NCBI GenBank assembly: GCA_016176845.1
Contig: JACOWJ010000010.1
Span: 1-46,529 of the forward strand
Origin: Nitrospinota bacterium
GTDB taxonomy: Bacteria > 2-12-FULL-45-22 > JACOWJ01
Reading direction: 5' to 3'
DNA length: 46,529 nucleotides
Below, piece after piece: positions 18,408 to 26,639 of this stretch. A program made the position numbers and the translations under genes. The notes below the pieces were generated by a model. The model was given only the letters and a program-made list of their open reading frames with translations, did not search any database and had not been told where the DNA came from. Every line of letters starts with the position of its first letter. The first letter of the stretch is position 1.

Positions 18408-18845
18408 TCATCTCCCCAGGACTACCCGGTTCAACAGTCCCATCAGCGAATCGGAGAGGAGGAAGTTCAGCCGGCTCTTCCAGATAAAGGTATCCCAGTA
18501 GCCGCGGTAATAATAGATCCTGCCGTCCCTCACCCGGAATACACTGGTCCCGTCCAGGCAAATCTTGGTTCCCAGGGTGAGCTCTGCGGACCACTCGACG
18601 CAGGCCTCCTCCTCGCTGGCGAAGATGTTCCTGGCCTCCCAAATCGGCCGGATGACCCGGTTTTCCCTCCCGGCATACTTGAGGTAGCGCGCGAAGCTCT
18701 CCTTGCCCTGGAAGGCGGGGAAGCGCGGGTCTATCCAGCAGACATCCTCCGTGACCAGATTGAGCGTCTCGGGCTCCTCTACCCGGTTCTCATTGAAGAC
18801 CGTCATGTAACACTTGACTACCTCGATCGTGCTTTCCGTTGTCAA
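18408..18845 (-). CDS. SnoaL/NTF2-like protein
   Basis: This 145-aa protein has an NTF2-like cone fold signature: an N-terminal helix (VVKCYMTVFNENR), VTEDVCWIDPRFPAFQGKESFARYL, a central acidic strand region and GTSVFRVRDGRIYYYRGYWD. Such proteins are small-molecule binding or isomerase/hydrolase domains; no substrate can be inferred. The start is TTG, supported by GAGGAGG about 7 nt upstream and by absence of an alternative ATG. It lies 7 bp upstream of nfo. A functional link with DNA repair is not evident. Confidence 0.75.
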   Translation of the reverse strand: MTTESTIEVVKCYMTVFNENRVEEPETLNLVTEDVCWIDPRFPAFQGKESFARYLKYAGRENRVIRPIWEARNIFASEEEACVEWSAELTLGTKICLDGTSVFRVRDGRIYYYRGYWDTFIWKSRLNFLLSDSLMGLLNRVVLGR

Positions 18846-18911
18846 TAGAGGTCCTCCTCTCCCTTGGTCCCTTGGTCTCCATGGATCAGCTGGCTCCGAT
18901 GATCCTCTTAG

Positions 18912-19024
18912 TAAATTAGCTCATAGCTCATGGCTCATAGCTCAAAGCTTTTGCTATGAACTATGAGCTACGAGCTATTCGGCTCATGCTCACAGCGGAA
19001 AAAGAAAATTCCTATACGATTAAA
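18912..19024. repeat. AGCTCATAGCTC inverted word repeat plus repeat A (reverse)
   Basis: TAGCTCATAGCTCATGGCTC and following bases pair with GCTATGAACTATGAGCTACG. Next comes a reverse-strand repeat A (AAAATTCCTATACGAT at 19005-19020). The composite fills most of the gap between the cytochrome b gene and the SnoaL-like gene (18846-19047). Confidence 0.85.
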
Positions 19025-19047
19025 ATAAGTAAACAAACGTGGTTGTC

Positions 19048-19710
19048 CTACATTCTGTCAGGAGGGGCTACCGACTCCGCCCATTCCCTTCTTACCTTCC
19101 CCAACACCATCCCCTGCATCGCGTCCAGGGCGCCCAAGAGATGGAGGATGGCAAAGTGGCCCAGCATCAAGGGAATGCTCACGTAGGTCAGGATATCATG
19201 GATGGTAAAGGCCCACTCTACCAGCCGGTCGGAGAAGTAGTCCCGGCTTGCCCACATGATGGACCCGGTGAGGACGAAGGCCGACGCCATCCCGATGCTC
19301 CAGACGAGATGGGCCCGCTTGGCCAGGTTTAACCACCTGGCCCGGGAAACGTTTTGGGACACCTCGGTTGGCCCTCTCCCGCTCCTCGACTCCTCCGGCG
19401 CCTTTCCCCGCCTTTCGACCAGGAAGGCCAGGAGCAATAGGGTGGGAATCACGATAAAGGCGATGGCGAGCCATTCGTGCCAGTCCCGCAGCATGAAGGA
19501 GTACCCCCCAATCCGTTCCCGCGGGTGCACCTCGAATGGCTGCCAACCGTAAGGCAGCAGCAGGAAGCCTGTCCCCATAAGCCCCAAGAAGGCCAGGGTA
19601 TGAGTCCAGTGCAAGAGCCGCTGTTTTGAGGTATAACGGATCACGTACAGTTCATGTTCTTCAAGCTCGGCCTGGGCGGCCACCCTGGATGTCTTCTCCG
19701 TCTCCCGCAT
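19048..19710 (-). CDS. cytochrome b subunit of dehydrogenase/hydrogenase type
   Basis: This 220-aa membrane protein resembles the di-haem cytochrome b subunits of formate dehydrogenases and NiFe hydrogenases, which pass electrons between a periplasmic enzyme and quinone. Four hydrophobic segments are visible, carrying candidate haem ligands: RLLHWTHTLAFLGL, DWHEWLAIAF, KRAHLVWSIGMASAF, and FTIHDILTYVSIPLMLGHFAILHLLG. A charged loop of about 35 residues separates segments 2 and 3. ATG at 19710 has AAAGGAGAAG just upstream. It follows hypE by 180 bp on the same strand, which fits a hydrogenase-linked role; no catalytic subunit is present here. Confidence 0.8.
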   Translation of the reverse strand: MRETEKTSRVAAQAELEEHELYVIRYTSKQRLLHWTHTLAFLGLMGTGFLLLPYGWQPFEVHPRERIGGYSFMLRDWHEWLAIAFIVIPTLLLLAFLVERRGKAPEESRSGRGPTEVSQNVSRARWLNLAKRAHLVWSIGMASAFVLTGSIMWASRDYFSDRLVEWAFTIHDILTYVSIPLMLGHFAILHLLGALDAMQGMVLGKVRREWAESVAPPDRM

Positions 19711-19890
19711 CTTCTCCTTTATGGTTTACAGAGCCTGGAAATTCCACCATCGCTCTGAAGGCTGCCTTTCTTCAGCCTGCAAAAGGGTTTTACCATGAAA
19801 CCGACATGGCCAACGCTGCCGGGCCATCATGGTTTCTTTGGAACGATGATTATGCGAAAATGGGGGAACCGACGAGCCATGGCGTGTTCT

Positions 19891-20901
19891 TCAGCAGATG
19901 CGAGGCAGGAGCTCGCCCGCTGGGATGTCCACGATACGGCTTCCGCCGATGGCCGTATTCAGAACAACCCTTCCCGGGTGGTCCGCCGTGACCCGGCCGA
20001 TGATCCGGGACTCCTGTCCGTATCGATGTCCCCTCATCCGGGATAGGATCTTACCAGCTTCGGCCGGGTGAACGCAAGCGATCATTTTGCCCTCGTTGGC
20101 CAGGTAAAGGGGATCCAGGCCCAGCAGCTCGCAAGCCGCGGCCACCGCTGGCTGGATGAGGAGTGCCTCCTCTTCCACGATCATCCCCACCCTGGAGGAT
20201 CGCGCGATCTCGTTCAGGGAGGCCGCCAGCCCGCCGCGGGTGGGATCCCTCAACGCACGAATTCCCTCCCCGGCCGAGAGCAGCTCCGCCACCAATCCGT
20301 TCAGGGGAGCGGTATCGCTGACCACCTCCGCCTCGAAGCCCAGCCCCTCCCGCTGCGAGAGGACTGCGATGCCGTGTTCGCCCAAGCCGCCGTTGAGGAT
20401 CAGTGAATCGCCCACCTGGGCATTGGCCGCCGAGATCGCGATGCCCGGGGGAACCAGCCCCACCCCCGAGGTGTTGACGAAGAGACCATCGGCCTGCCCG
20501 CGGGCCACCACCTTGGTGTCCCCGGTGACCACCTGGACGTGGGCCTCCAGGGCCGCCTGTCCCATGGAGTCCAGGATGCGCTCCAGGTCCGCCAGGGGGA
20601 ACCCCTCCTCCAGGATCAGCCCCAGGCTGAGGTAGCGAGGGATGGCCCCGCGCATGGCCAGGTCGTTGACGGTGCCGTTGATGGCCAACCGGCCGATATC
20701 TCCCCCGGGAAAGAAGAGGGGCGAAACCACATACGAATCGGTGGAAAAGGCGAGGGTTGCCCCTTCTAGCGGGAGGAGTGCGGCATCTTCCTCCCCCTGG
20801 AAGAGGGGGTTGTTCAGCCGGGGAAAGATGACCTTCTCCAGCAAGGCGTGCATTGCCCGCCCGCCGCTGCCGCAGGCCAGAGAGATCCGTTCATCGATCA
20901 T
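19891..20901 (-). CDS. hypE: hydrogenase maturation protein HypE
   Basis: HypE dehydrates the carbamoyl group on its C-terminal Cys to a cyanide ligand for the NiFe site. The 336-aa protein begins ERISLACGSGGRAMHALL and ends in PRIC, the modified C-terminal Cys. PurM-like ATP-binding segments (FSTDSYVVSPLFFPGGDIG, VVTGDTKVV, DPTRGGLAASLNEIA) are intact. I chose ATG at 20901; this overlaps the hypD stop by 11 nt, as expected for translational coupling. The frame is open further upstream, but those residues are unlike HypE. Confidence 0.96.
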   Translation of the reverse strand: MIDERISLACGSGGRAMHALLEKVIFPRLNNPLFQGEEDAALLPLEGATLAFSTDSYVVSPLFFPGGDIGRLAINGTVNDLAMRGAIPRYLSLGLILEEGFPLADLERILDSMGQAALEAHVQVVTGDTKVVARGQADGLFVNTSGVGLVPPGIAISAANAQVGDSLILNGGLGEHGIAVLSQREGLGFEAEVVSDTAPLNGLVAELLSAGEGIRALRDPTRGGLAASLNEIARSSRVGMIVEEEALLIQPAVAAACELLGLDPLYLANEGKMIACVHPAEAGKILSRMRGHRYGQESRIIGRVTADHPGRVVLNTAIGGSRIVDIPAGELLPRIC

Positions 20902-21988
20902 AGCGATAATAGGCCGCACAGGTGCCCTCGCCGGAGACCATGCAAGGGCCCTGGGGATCTTCCGGGGTGCACCACCGGGCAAAAGCGGGGCAGTCAGGAG
21001 GGGTCTTGGCCCCCTTCAGGATCTCCCCGCAGAGGCAGCCGGCCGGGTCTCCCTCGCCGGTCTCGGGCGAGGGCAATCCGAATCGGTGGGTGGCGTCCCA
21101 TGGGCGATAGTTTTCCCGAAGGAAGAGCCCGCTATCTGGGATGAGGCCCAATCCCCGCCAGCAGCCAGGTCCCACCTGGTAGACCTCCTCCATGATCGCC
21201 AGGGCCTCCGGGTTTCCCTCTTCCTGGACGGCCCGCCGGTATTGGATCTCCACCCGCGGCCTGCCCTCGATCCGCTGATGGAGCAGCATCAGGATCCCTT
21301 GCAGGATGTCCAGCGGCTCGAAGCCGGTGATCGCGCAGGGGATGCCGTATTCCTCCGCCAGAAAGCGGTAAGCCTGGGCGCCGAGGATAGCGCTTACATG
21401 GGGCGGGCAGATGAGGCCGTCCAGCTGCAGGTCCGGGGACTCGGCGAGCAGCCTCAGGGCTGGGGGGATCCGCTTGTGGGCGCTGTAGACCAAGTAGTTC
21501 TCCAGCCCCCTCTCCCGGGCTTCCAAGAGGGAGGCGGCAATGGTCGGGGCGGTGGTCTCAAAGCCTACGCCGAGAAAGACCACCCGGGCCTGCGGGTTGT
21601 CTTTGGCAATTTTCAAGGCCTCCAGAGGGGAGTAAACCGGACGGATCTGTCGCCCTCGCGCTCTCTCCGCCTCCAGGCTGGAATGGGAGCCCGGCACCCG
21701 CATCATATCGCCGAAGGTGGCCACGATCACTCCCTCCTGCTGGGACAGGATCATCGCTCCATCCATATAGCCCTGTGGGGTGACGCAGACCGGGCAGCCC
21801 GGGCCGGATAGGAGCCTCAGCCCCGAGGGCAGGATGGACCGGATGCCATGGCGGGCGATCGACCAGGTGTGCGTGCCGCACACCTCCATCAAGGTCTGGG
21901 GCTGCCCCAGCTTCTGGATGGCCTGGCCTATGGCTCGCTGCAATCCCGCCGCCATCTCTTTATCGCGGAACGCTGAGAGAAAATTCAC
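20891..21988 (-). CDS. hypD: hydrogenase maturation protein HypD
   Basis: HypD is the iron-sulfur scaffold on which, with HypC, the Fe(CN)2CO group is assembled. The 365-aa protein has MEVCGTHTWSIARHGIRSIL, SGPGCPVCVTPQGYMD, VGFETTAPTIA and the C-terminal four-Cys cluster motif (CLCGEILKG..., CPAF, CTPEDPQGPC, GTCAAYY). The start is GTG at 21988, 3 bp after the hypC stop, and it overlaps hypE at its end. All conserved Cys are present. Confidence 0.96.
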   Translation of the reverse strand: MNFLSAFRDKEMAAGLQRAIGQAIQKLGQPQTLMEVCGTHTWSIARHGIRSILPSGLRLLSGPGCPVCVTPQGYMDGAMILSQQEGVIVATFGDMMRVPGSHSSLEAERARGRQIRPVYSPLEALKIAKDNPQARVVFLGVGFETTAPTIAASLLEARERGLENYLVYSAHKRIPPALRLLAESPDLQLDGLICPPHVSAILGAQAYRFLAEEYGIPCAITGFEPLDILQGILMLLHQRIEGRPRVEIQYRRAVQEEGNPEALAIMEEVYQVGPGCWRGLGLIPDSGLFLRENYRPWDATHRFGLPSPETGEGDPAGCLCGEILKGAKTPPDCPAFARWCTPEDPQGPCMVSGEGTCAAYYRYDR

Positions 21989-21991
21989 TCT

Positions 21992-22222
21992 TCATCTTTC
22001 CTCATCGATCCGCTCCAGGATTTCCCGGATCAATTCCAGGGTCTCCTGAGCGGCCTGAGGGTCTACCCGTTGGATAGCGAAGCCCGCGTGCACCAGGACA
22101 TACTCTCCCGGTTCCACCTGAGGCAGGAGGCGCAGGTTGACCTCCCGGCGGACCCCATCCACTTCCACCATGGCATGATGGCCCTCAATGGATACCACCC
22201 TCATGGGAATGGCTACACACAT
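21992..22222 (-). CDS. hypC: hydrogenase maturation chaperone HypC
   Basis: HypC (76 aa) is the small chaperone that carries the iron cofactor and binds the hydrogenase large subunit. It begins MCVAIP, with the essential Cys2, and has the beta-barrel core VEVDGVRREVNLRLLP and YVLVHAGFAIQ; a helical tail follows. ATG at 22222 has a GGA-type site 9 nt upstream. It lies between hypF (40 bp gap) and hypD (3 bp gap). Confidence 0.95.
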   Translation of the reverse strand: MCVAIPMRVVSIEGHHAMVEVDGVRREVNLRLLPQVEPGEYVLVHAGFAIQRVDPQAAQETLELIREILERIDEER

Positions 22223-22262
22223 GATCCGATTTCCTTAAACCTCACCTTGCGGTTAGAGGGTA

Positions 22263-24680
22263 CTATAGAAGGCGGGAAGATTCAAGTCGGAATTGGAGAA
22301 ACCGGCGGGCGATCGCCGCCTGTCCCAGGGAGATCCCCCCATCATTGGGAGGCACCTCCCGGGGGATCAGGACCCTGAAGCCCTCCGCCTCCAGCTTCTC
22401 CGCCGTTTTGGCGAGGAGATAGGCGTTTTGGAAGACCCCGCCCGTCAGCACCACGGTCCCCAGCCCTTCCTCCTCCCGCAATCTCCGGCAGACCTGCAGG
22501 ATGGACCGGACGATGGCGTTATGGAATTTCAGGCTGATCTGTCCTAAGGCCGTCCCTCGGAGGAGATCCTCCACCACCTCCCGGATCAGGGGCTGCCAGC
22601 CGACCACCCGAACCCGCTCCCCGCCCTCGAGCTCTTCCGCCATCGAATGGTCGTAGGCCTCGTCTCCCTCCCCCTCCAGGGCCATCTCGAGCTCCATGGC
22701 GGCCTGCCCCTCGAAGGAGACCTCTCCCCTCAGGCCCACCAGGGCCGCCACCGCATCGAAGAGCCGGCCGCAGCCGGCGGTCAGGGGAGAGCTCAGGCCG
22801 CGCCGGATCATCCGCAGCAGCACTTCTAGCTCTGCGGTCGAGATCCTCTCCAGCAGGGGGAGCCTCAGCCGTGCCAGCTCCTTTCCAAAGGCCTGGTCGA
22901 GGTAGCTGATCGCCATCCGCGCGGGGCGTCGGATCGCCGCCGCCCCTCCGGGCAAAGACAGGTAGGCGAAATGGGCAGCCCGCCGGAAATCGAGGTCGTC
23001 ACCCACCAGGAACTCTCCTCCCCAGAGATGGCCGTCCAGCCCGTAGCCCGTCCCATCGAAAACCACGCCGATGACCTTCCCTTCCCTCCATCCATGCTCT
23101 GCCAGGCAGCTGACCAGGTGGGCATGGTGATGCTGCACCCCGACCTTCTCCGGTCCCGCTCGCTCGAGGGCATACTGCGTGCTTAGATAGTCAGGATGTA
23201 AATCGTAAGCCAGGATCTCTGGCTCGGCCTCTAAAATCCCCTCGAAGTGCCGGATCGTCTCCAGGAAGACCTGGTAGGTCTCGCCATTCTCCAGATCGCC
23301 GATATGCTGGCTCAGATAGGCCCGCCTTCCTTGGATCAGACAGAGGGTGTTCTTGAGCTCCCCGCCTACCGCCAGGACCGTTGGCCCTGTCCCAGGAAGC
23401 TGAATCGGTTCGGGGACGTACCCCCGCGCACGGCGCAGCAACTGGCGCTTCCCTCGGACCACCCGGGTGACGGAATCGTCGGCCCTGGCGAAGATCTCCC
23501 GGTTGTGCACCAGGAAGTAGTCCGCGATCCCTCCCAGGCGTGTCATGGCCTCGGCATCGTCCTTAGCCAGGGGCAGATGGCTGAGGTTGCCGCTGGTCAT
23601 CACGAGGGCAAGGAAGGGCCGTTCGTTGGAACCGCTGCGGTCGCCCCCTCCGGAAGCCCCTGCTTCCTCCGGCGGGTGGGCTGCAGCAGCGCCTTGAGAA
23701 GATGTTTTCGGGTCGGCCCTCAGCAGCAAGTAATGCAGGGGGGCGTAGGGAAGCATCACCCCATGGACCTTTTGCCCCGGGGCCACCGAGGGGGCCAGGG
23801 GATCGGGGGAGCGTTTGGGCAGGAGAACGATGGGTCGGGGGCCGCTGGTCAGCAGTTCGACCTCCTGTTCTCCCCATTGGCAGAAGCGCCCCACCCCTTC
23901 CAGAGCGTAAGCCATCACCGCCAGAGGCTTCTCCTCTCGCTGTTTTCTCTCTCGCAGCCGGCACACCGCAGGCTCCTGGCAGGCATCCACCGCCAGGTGA
24001 AAGCCCCCCAGCCCTTTGATGGCCACGATCCTCCCGGCTTGCAGGAGGCGAATCGCCAATTCTATGGGGTCCTCCACCGACAGAGGAGCGCCGTTTCTCT
24101 CCAGCAGCTGCAGCCTTGGACCGCAGTCCCGGCAGGCGTTGGGCTGGGCATGAAAGCGGCGGTCCAACGGATTATGGTACTCTTGCTCGCAGGCCGGGCA
24201 CATCCGGAAGGAGGCCATGGTGGTTTGGCTGCGATCATAGGGGATATCTCGGATGATGGTGAACCGCGGGCCACAGTTGGTACAATTGATAAAGGGGTAG
24301 CGGTAGCGGCGGTTGGCCGGATCGAACAGCTCCCGCCGGCAATCCTCGCAGATCGCCATATCGGCCGGGACGGCCAGCTCGGAGAGGAAGCCTCCGCCGC
24401 TTTGTTGGATGGCAAACTGGGCCTCTCCGCGGGGGACCGCCTCTCGCCAGGTGAGGTCGGTGATCCGGGCCAAAGGCGGCGCCTCCTGTCTCAGCTCCAC
24501 CAGGAATTGCGCGATCTCATGCTCCTCCCCCTCCACCTCAATCTCCACCCCGGCGGGGTGATTGAACACCCAACCGCCGAGGTGATGGCGATGAGCCAGG
24601 CGATAAACGAAGGGCCGAAACCCCACCCCTTGCACCGTTCCTTCCACCTGAATCTGCATGCGCATCGGGTTGAAATTCAT
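22263..24680 (-). CDS. hypF: carbamoyltransferase HypF
   Basis: HypF makes the carbamoyl group for the cyanide ligands from carbamoyl phosphate and passes it to HypE. The order is acylphosphatase domain (GTVQGVGFRPFVYRLA), two zinc fingers (CEDCRREL..., NCTNCGPR, CPACEQEY..., CRDCGPR), YrdC-like domain, and Kae1-like domain (HHHAHLVSCLAEH, VVFDGTGYGLDG, LTGGVFQN). A Gly/Ala/Pro-rich insert of about 30 residues, starting TSSQGAAAAHPP, interrupts the YrdC-like part. I take ATG at 24680 (805 aa); ATGs at 24665 and 24659 and a TTG at 24716 are alternatives. First gene of the hypFCDE operon. Confidence 0.95.
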   Translation of the reverse strand: MNFNPMRMQIQVEGTVQGVGFRPFVYRLAHRHHLGGWVFNHPAGVEIEVEGEEHEIAQFLVELRQEAPPLARITDLTWREAVPRGEAQFAIQQSGGGFLSELAVPADMAICEDCRRELFDPANRRYRYPFINCTNCGPRFTIIRDIPYDRSQTTMASFRMCPACEQEYHNPLDRRFHAQPNACRDCGPRLQLLERNGAPLSVEDPIELAIRLLQAGRIVAIKGLGGFHLAVDACQEPAVCRLRERKQREEKPLAVMAYALEGVGRFCQWGEQEVELLTSGPRPIVLLPKRSPDPLAPSVAPGQKVHGVMLPYAPLHYLLLRADPKTSSQGAAAAHPPEEAGASGGGDRSGSNERPFLALVMTSGNLSHLPLAKDDAEAMTRLGGIADYFLVHNREIFARADDSVTRVVRGKRQLLRRARGYVPEPIQLPGTGPTVLAVGGELKNTLCLIQGRRAYLSQHIGDLENGETYQVFLETIRHFEGILEAEPEILAYDLHPDYLSTQYALERAGPEKVGVQHHHAHLVSCLAEHGWREGKVIGVVFDGTGYGLDGHLWGGEFLVGDDLDFRRAAHFAYLSLPGGAAAIRRPARMAISYLDQAFGKELARLRLPLLERISTAELEVLLRMIRRGLSSPLTAGCGRLFDAVAALVGLRGEVSFEGQAAMELEMALEGEGDEAYDHSMAEELEGGERVRVVGWQPLIREVVEDLLRGTALGQISLKFHNAIVRSILQVCRRLREEEGLGTVVLTGGVFQNAYLLAKTAEKLEAEGFRVLIPREVPPNDGGISLGQAAIARRFLQFRLESSRLL

Positions 24681-25053
24681 GGCAGCCACGATAACCGATT
24701 CCCCCCCGAAAGTCAATCGGATCGCCAGACCCTCCGAAATTCCAAGTTAGGGGGGTAGGGATTAGGATCTCGCATAGGATCCTCCCGACAAAACTATTGA
24801 CAAAAGGTCGTGAGAATGAGATAAAAGCGGATAGCCTGAATCTTCCCGACGGTTGCCGAATTCTGCTATTGCCCTTGCTTGCCTCTGCTGCTCTTCCTAT
24901 GCTCCGATTCTGCCTCCGCTTTTCTTGAGCCCTCGCGCCTTTGGTCCTTTTTCCGATGAGGGGCGGGCCCGCACAGCGGGGAAATGATGTGGGCCCTCTA
25001 GGGGAGATCTTTCTCTTAAGGATGGGGAAGACGGATAGGGAGGGGGAAAGCGC
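24681..25053. other. divergent intergenic region hypF / MFS
   Basis: This is a 373-bp region between two divergent genes. It holds TTAGGGGGGTAGGGATTAGG words at about 24746-24768, a promoter for the MFS gene at 24797-24825 and a leader of about 220 bp with no open reading frame I can support. I find no equally good promoter for hypF. Confidence 0.6.
24797..24825 (+). promoter_or_regulatory. sigma-70-type promoter for the MFS gene
   Basis: TTGACA (24797-24802) and GATAAA (24820-24825) are separated by 17 bp. It points toward the MFS gene at 25054, with a leader of about 220 nt. Confidence 0.6.
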
Positions 25054-26433
25054 ATGACAAACATCGGCAAGCAAGGCAATTGGATCTTTTACGGTTGGAT
25101 CGTGGTACTGATCGCGTTCCTGACCATGGCCTTGAACTACTCTATCCGGTACTCCTACCCCATCTTCTTCGTGGCCCTGGAGGAGAAATTCGGGTGGAGC
25201 CGGACGGCCACCTACTTTGCCTACACCTTGCAGCTGCAGATCTATGGCTTCCTGGGAGTCATCGCCGGGGCCATCTACGACAAGGTGGGGCCCAGGGTGC
25301 TCTTTCCCATCGGGGCCGTCATCGTCTTTGCGGCCATGATCTTCTGTAGCCAGCTCGATTCGCTGTGGCAGCTCTATCTGTTTGCGGGGGTCATGGTCCC
25401 CCTGGGCACCATCTGCATCGGCATCGTCCCTCACACGGCCCTGATCAACACCTGGTTCGCGAAGAAGCGGGGGCTGGCCTCGGGACTGGCCACGGCAGGC
25501 TTGGGGGTGGGCATGGGCCTCAGCGGGCTGCTGGGCCAATCGCTCATCTCGGCCTTCGGGTTCCGTTGGGCTTATGCGATCTTTGGAATGATGGTCCTGG
25601 GAGGGGTGGTCCCCCTGGCCCTCTTGTTCCAAAGGCGCCGGCCGGAAGACCTGGGACTGCTTCCCGACGGGGACCGGTCAGGCTCAGAGGTCCGGGTGAT
25701 CTCGCAGAGAAAAAGGAAAAAGGAAAGGCCCCAGGTGGACGCCATCGTGGACAAAGAATGGGCCAGCCGAGAGTGGCCGCTCAGGGAGATCGTACGGACC
25801 GGCAGGTTCTGGGTCTTCTTTGCCATGAAGTTCTTCCTGGTCTTCGGTGTCTACGCCGTCCTGATCCACCAGGTCCATTACGCGGTGGGGCTGGGCTTCT
25901 CCAAGATGGCGGCGGCGGCGGCCTTTGGCATCACGGGCCTGGTCGGCGCCCTGGGGAAGATTGTCATGGGCCATCTCTCGGACCGGATTGGGAGGGAGGT
26001 CATCCATACCCTGATTATGGTCCTGGCCTCGTTAGGGATCGTGGTCCTGATGAACATCGAGGACCCCTCCCAGGCCTGGATGCTGTACACCTATGCGGCG
26101 TTGTACGGGGTCGGCTATGGCGCGATCGCGGCCATTCTCCCCCCCATGCTGGCCGATGTTTACGGGGTGAAGGCCCTGGGGGCCAGCTATGGCCTGTCGG
26201 TGCTGGGGAGCGGGCTGGGGGGGTCCCTGGGCCCTCTGTTCGCCGCCTATCTCTACGATACCACGGGCAGTTACCAGACCGCCTTCACCGTGGCCATTGC
26301 CTTCCTGGCCTTCACCGTCGTTCTGGTCTGGATCTTCGCCCCCCGGAAGGTGAGGCTGGTCCATGGGAGGGCCCTGGCGCGGGCCAGGAAGGTGGCCCCA
26401 GCGGCGGTGGTGGCGAGCCAGGAGGCACTGTAA
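25054..26433 (+). CDS. MFS permease (monocarboxylate/OFA-like)
   Basis: This 459-aa, 12-segment major facilitator has the N-terminal layout of the oxalate:formate antiporter/monocarboxylate group (FYGWIVVLIAFLTMALNYSIRYSYPIFF). The loop 2-3 motif is present (YDKVGPRVLFPIG), with its repeat in the second half (GHLSDRIGREVIHTL). A long basic central loop (about 205-240) separates the halves. It is a candidate inner-membrane importer for an organic anion. The start follows AGGGGGAAAG, and a good promoter lies 230 bp upstream. It is the first gene of the plus-strand accessory block. Confidence 0.85.
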   Translation: MTNIGKQGNWIFYGWIVVLIAFLTMALNYSIRYSYPIFFVALEEKFGWSRTATYFAYTLQLQIYGFLGVIAGAIYDKVGPRVLFPIGAVIVFAAMIFCSQLDSLWQLYLFAGVMVPLGTICIGIVPHTALINTWFAKKRGLASGLATAGLGVGMGLSGLLGQSLISAFGFRWAYAIFGMMVLGGVVPLALLFQRRRPEDLGLLPDGDRSGSEVRVISQRKRKKERPQVDAIVDKEWASREWPLREIVRTGRFWVFFAMKFFLVFGVYAVLIHQVHYAVGLGFSKMAAAAAFGITGLVGALGKIVMGHLSDRIGREVIHTLIMVLASLGIVVLMNIEDPSQAWMLYTYAALYGVGYGAIAAILPPMLADVYGVKALGASYGLSVLGSGLGGSLGPLFAAYLYDTTGSYQTAFTVAIAFLAFTVVLVWIFAPRKVRLVHGRALARARKVAPAAVVASQEAL

Positions 26434-26459
26434 TCTCTGTGAACCATGGCCAAATTCTT

Positions 26460-26587
26460 CTAGCAGCCTGTCGGAGAATTCCGTAAGCTATTGATTTTAC
26501 TGGGGCCGCTGTTAATCTCAATTAGGTGGTCAACCCAAGCAAAATCAGCACTTCAGGGGTAGGTCGATCTCTCCGACAGGCTGCTAG
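26460..26587. mobile_element. 128-bp MITE-like element with 18-bp perfect terminal inverted repeats
   Basis: CTAGCAGCCTGTCGGAGA (26460-26477) and its exact reverse complement (26570-26587) bound a 128-bp non-coding segment. The CTAG at both ends could be part of the repeat or a 4-bp target duplication. The end sequence resembles termini of insertion sequences (TAGCAGCCTGT type). It lies between the MFS gene and the HgdB-like gene. Confidence 0.8.
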
Positions 26588-26639
26588 GGCGGCAATTTCA
26601 CCCTCCAGGTACCCGGCCAACAGGAAAAGGAGGCAGATT

